From contig JAVJVY010000020.1 of NCBI GenBank assembly GCA_040220895.1, positions 284,009 to 348,008 on the forward strand: a stretch of 64,000 nt of DNA. Reading direction: 5' to 3'. The notes beneath the pieces were generated by a model. The model saw only the letters and a program-made list of their open reading frames with translations. It searched no databases and was not told the DNA's origin. The first letter of the stretch is position 1, and every line of letters starts with the position of its first letter. Both the position numbers and the translations under genes were made by a program. The DNA is from UBA11591 sp040220895 (GTDB lineage: Bacteria; Bacteroidota; Bacteroidia; Flavobacteriales_E; Vicingaceae). This document shows positions 62,592-64,000 of the stretch, piece after piece.

Positions 62592-63649
62592 CCATTTCCG
62601 GTATAACCATTGATTACAGCGAACTTGAACTAAATCTGGAACGCTTGCCGCGTAATGAGCAATGGCAAGACGAAGTATACGAATTCCTAGAGAGTTGGTT
62701 CAATGATTCTAAAACTATTGCAGTGCCAACCTCGGGGTCTACCGGTAAGCCTAAAATGATCGAACTATACAAGGAAGACGTTAAGCGATCGGCACATTAT
62801 ACGTTGCGCTCGCTTAATTTGGAACAAGATATGAAGGCCCTCATCTGCCTTCCCTTATCTTATATTGCTGGCAAACTCATGCTGGTGCGATGCCTGGAAG
62901 GTCAACTGGATTGCCACATTATCCGGCCTTCGGCAAACCCCTTGCAGAATATTAGCCATCGAATTGACTTTACAGCCATTACGCCTTATCAATTGCATCA
63001 CACATTGGCTATATCAACCGAACGAACTAAACTGTCTTCCATATCGAATGTACTTGTGGGTGGATCTGGTGTGAATTTCGCCGATCGGGAAGTTGTTAGT
63101 AAGTTCCAAAATAATACCTTCCTTACCTATGGAATGACCGAGACCATCACCCACATTGCCCTTCAGCGCCTGAGTAAAGGAAGAGAAGAGGGGTCCTTTA
63201 AGCTGATTGACCCCGCTTTCGCCATTTCTACTGATGAAAACGGGATATTGATGATCCATTCGCCATACAACCACATGCCGTTGGTTGTTACCAATGACAT
63301 TGTGGAATTGACATCAAAAAACTCCTTTGAGTTTCTGGGGCGTTCAGATCTGGTAATTAATAGTGGTGGGGTTAAAATCCACCCAGAACAAGTAGAAAAA
63401 AAACTAGAGAAGCTACTGGATCAAAAATATTTAATCGGCTCGCTGAGTCACCCTTCATTGGGCGAACAAGTGATCTTAATGATTGAGGGCGAGGAGCCGA
63501 AGAAACGCCTAAAAGAGCAATTGAAACAGAACATTTTGAAGGTTCTTAAGCCGTATGAACGGCCAAAAAGAATACACTACCTCGAATCCTTTACTTACAC
63601 CAAAACAGGCAAAGTAGACCGAACCAAAACGCTGACCGAACTAAAATAA
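62579..63649 (+). CDS. menE: o-Succinylbenzoate--CoA ligase, short form
   Basis: 356-residue AMP-binding enzyme that activates o-succinylbenzoate with CoA. The P-loop is VPTSGSTGKPKMIEL, the adenylate-binding block TYGMTETITHIALQ and the hinge FLGRSDLVINSGGVKIHPEQ; KTGKVDRTKTL carries the C-terminal Lys. The chain is about 100 residues shorter than E. coli or B. subtilis MenE, as seen in Bacteroidota. Start is the ATG of MASLTISGI, inside the menC 3' end; an earlier ATG would add a read-out of the menC sequence. menB and menH are not in the cluster here. Confidence 0.92.
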   Translation: MASLTISGITIDYSELELNLERLPRNEQWQDEVYEFLESWFNDSKTIAVPTSGSTGKPKMIELYKEDVKRSAHYTLRSLNLEQDMKALICLPLSYIAGKLMLVRCLEGQLDCHIIRPSANPLQNISHRIDFTAITPYQLHHTLAISTERTKLSSISNVLVGGSGVNFADREVVSKFQNNTFLTYGMTETITHIALQRLSKGREEGSFKLIDPAFAISTDENGILMIHSPYNHMPLVVTNDIVELTSKNSFEFLGRSDLVINSGGVKIHPEQVEKKLEKLLDQKYLIGSLSHPSLGEQVILMIEGEEPKKRLKEQLKQNILKVLKPYERPKRIHYLESFTYTKTGKVDRTKTLTELK

Positions 63650-63676
63650 AAAAGCCGCTCAAATGAGCGGCTTTTT
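63650..63676. terminator. Bidirectional terminator between menE and the T9SS cargo gene
   Basis: GCCGCTC pairs with GAGCGGC around AAAT (63654-63671), with six A before and five T after, so it can end both the men operon and the convergent gene. Confidence 0.9.
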
Positions 63677-63696
63677 CTGTGGGGGTTAAAATTATT

Positions 63697-64000
63697 TTAC
63701 TTCTGAACAACCAGTCGCTTGGTAGTAATCATGTCCTCGGTGTAGATCTTCACAAGGAAGACACCTTTGTTGAGGTCAGAAATATCAAGTTCAGTAGTTG
63801 CGCTTCCGTTAAAGTCATTCAACTGACGGGTCAAGATCACCTGACCTGCAATGTTGCTTACTTCAATGTTCAACACACTACCTGCAACACCTGATACATT
63901 GATGTTCACTACATCACTGGCAGGGTTCGGATAAATGTTCACAGCGTTCTCACCGTTCAGGCTGTTGATTCCAACATAGTCAGAAACCATCACATCCTGG
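63697..64000 (-). CDS. 3' end of a T9SS cargo protein (partial)
   Basis: The last 101 or so residues of a protein whose frame is open to the window edge. It carries a full type A sorting domain: VNIYPNPASDVVNINVSG, LNIEVSNIAGQVILTRQL and LNKGVFLVKIYTEDMITTKRLVVQK. So the protein is exported by the type IX system and held on or shed from the surface. Its main domain and start lie beyond position 64000. Converges on menE across a shared terminator. Confidence 0.9.
   Translation of the reverse strand, partial: QDVMVSDYVGINSLNGENAVNIYPNPASDVVNINVSGVAGSVLNIEVSNIAGQVILTRQLNDFNGSATTELDISDLNKGVFLVKIYTEDMITTKRLVVQK

Overview
The window reads as chromosome of a Bacteroidota member, most likely a Flavobacteriales-type marine or environmental bacterium. 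Evidence: several secreted proteins end in type IX secretion (T9SS) sorting domains; the -7 promoter element TAnnTTTG recurs in front of genes; there is a THX-type small ribosomal protein gene, an S46 dipeptidyl-peptidase, a full run of menaquinone genes, and a CarB that lacks its allosteric domain. Assignment below phylum is inference. No plasmid, phage, transposase or CRISPR array was seen.

Layout. 1-2.9 kb: two tandem, very acidic curlin-repeat proteins (minus strand). 2.9-4.2 kb: gene-poor stretch with tRNA-Pro and tRNA-Ser, each with a terminator and each followed by a direct-repeat array that carries inverted copies of that tRNA's own 3' flank. 4.2-6.3 kb: thiolase and NlpC/P60 hydrolase. 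6.3-22.3 kb: large surface-glycan region (flippase, YfhO-like protein, glycosyltransferases, heparinase-like protein, nucleotidyltransferase, two sulfotransferases, acyltransferase, PLP aminotransferase, epimerase, deacetylase). Most of it forms one minus-strand train that begins with carB and a DUF4834 gene, with stop/start overlaps throughout. 25.4-32 kb: alpha/beta hydrolase, rpmH, a candidate structured RNA, a LytTR regulator, a PorE-like OmpA/PD40 protein with a TPR partner, and a T9SS cargo protein. 32-38 kb: another T9SS cargo protein, a lipoprotein, and a four-gene minus-strand operon (glycosyltransferase, gcvT, comB-like, phospholipase-like). 39-45.8 kb: nucleotide-sugar dehydratase, methyltransferase, ndk, MATE-fmt-cupin, HU, and a THX ribosomal protein with a long Ala/Lys tail. 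45.8-51.7 kb: DPP11-like peptidase, GtrA, membrane glycosyltransferase, murQ and two unknowns. 51.7-56.4 kb: histidine kinase, response regulator and AddB-like nuclease in direct succession. 56.6-64 kb: pappalysin-like metalloprotease, the menFDACE menaquinone cluster, and the 3' end of a further T9SS cargo gene cut by the window edge.

The window joins core metabolism (pyrimidine/arginine, menaquinone, glycine cleavage, translation) with cell-surface functions (curli-like fibres, sulfated or N-acylated glycans, T9SS envelope parts). The most unusual signal is the tRNA-flank-derived repeat architecture at 3.2-4.1 kb. Secondary points are the coupled mini-ORF at 15.1 kb, the structured element before rpmH, and the THX tail.
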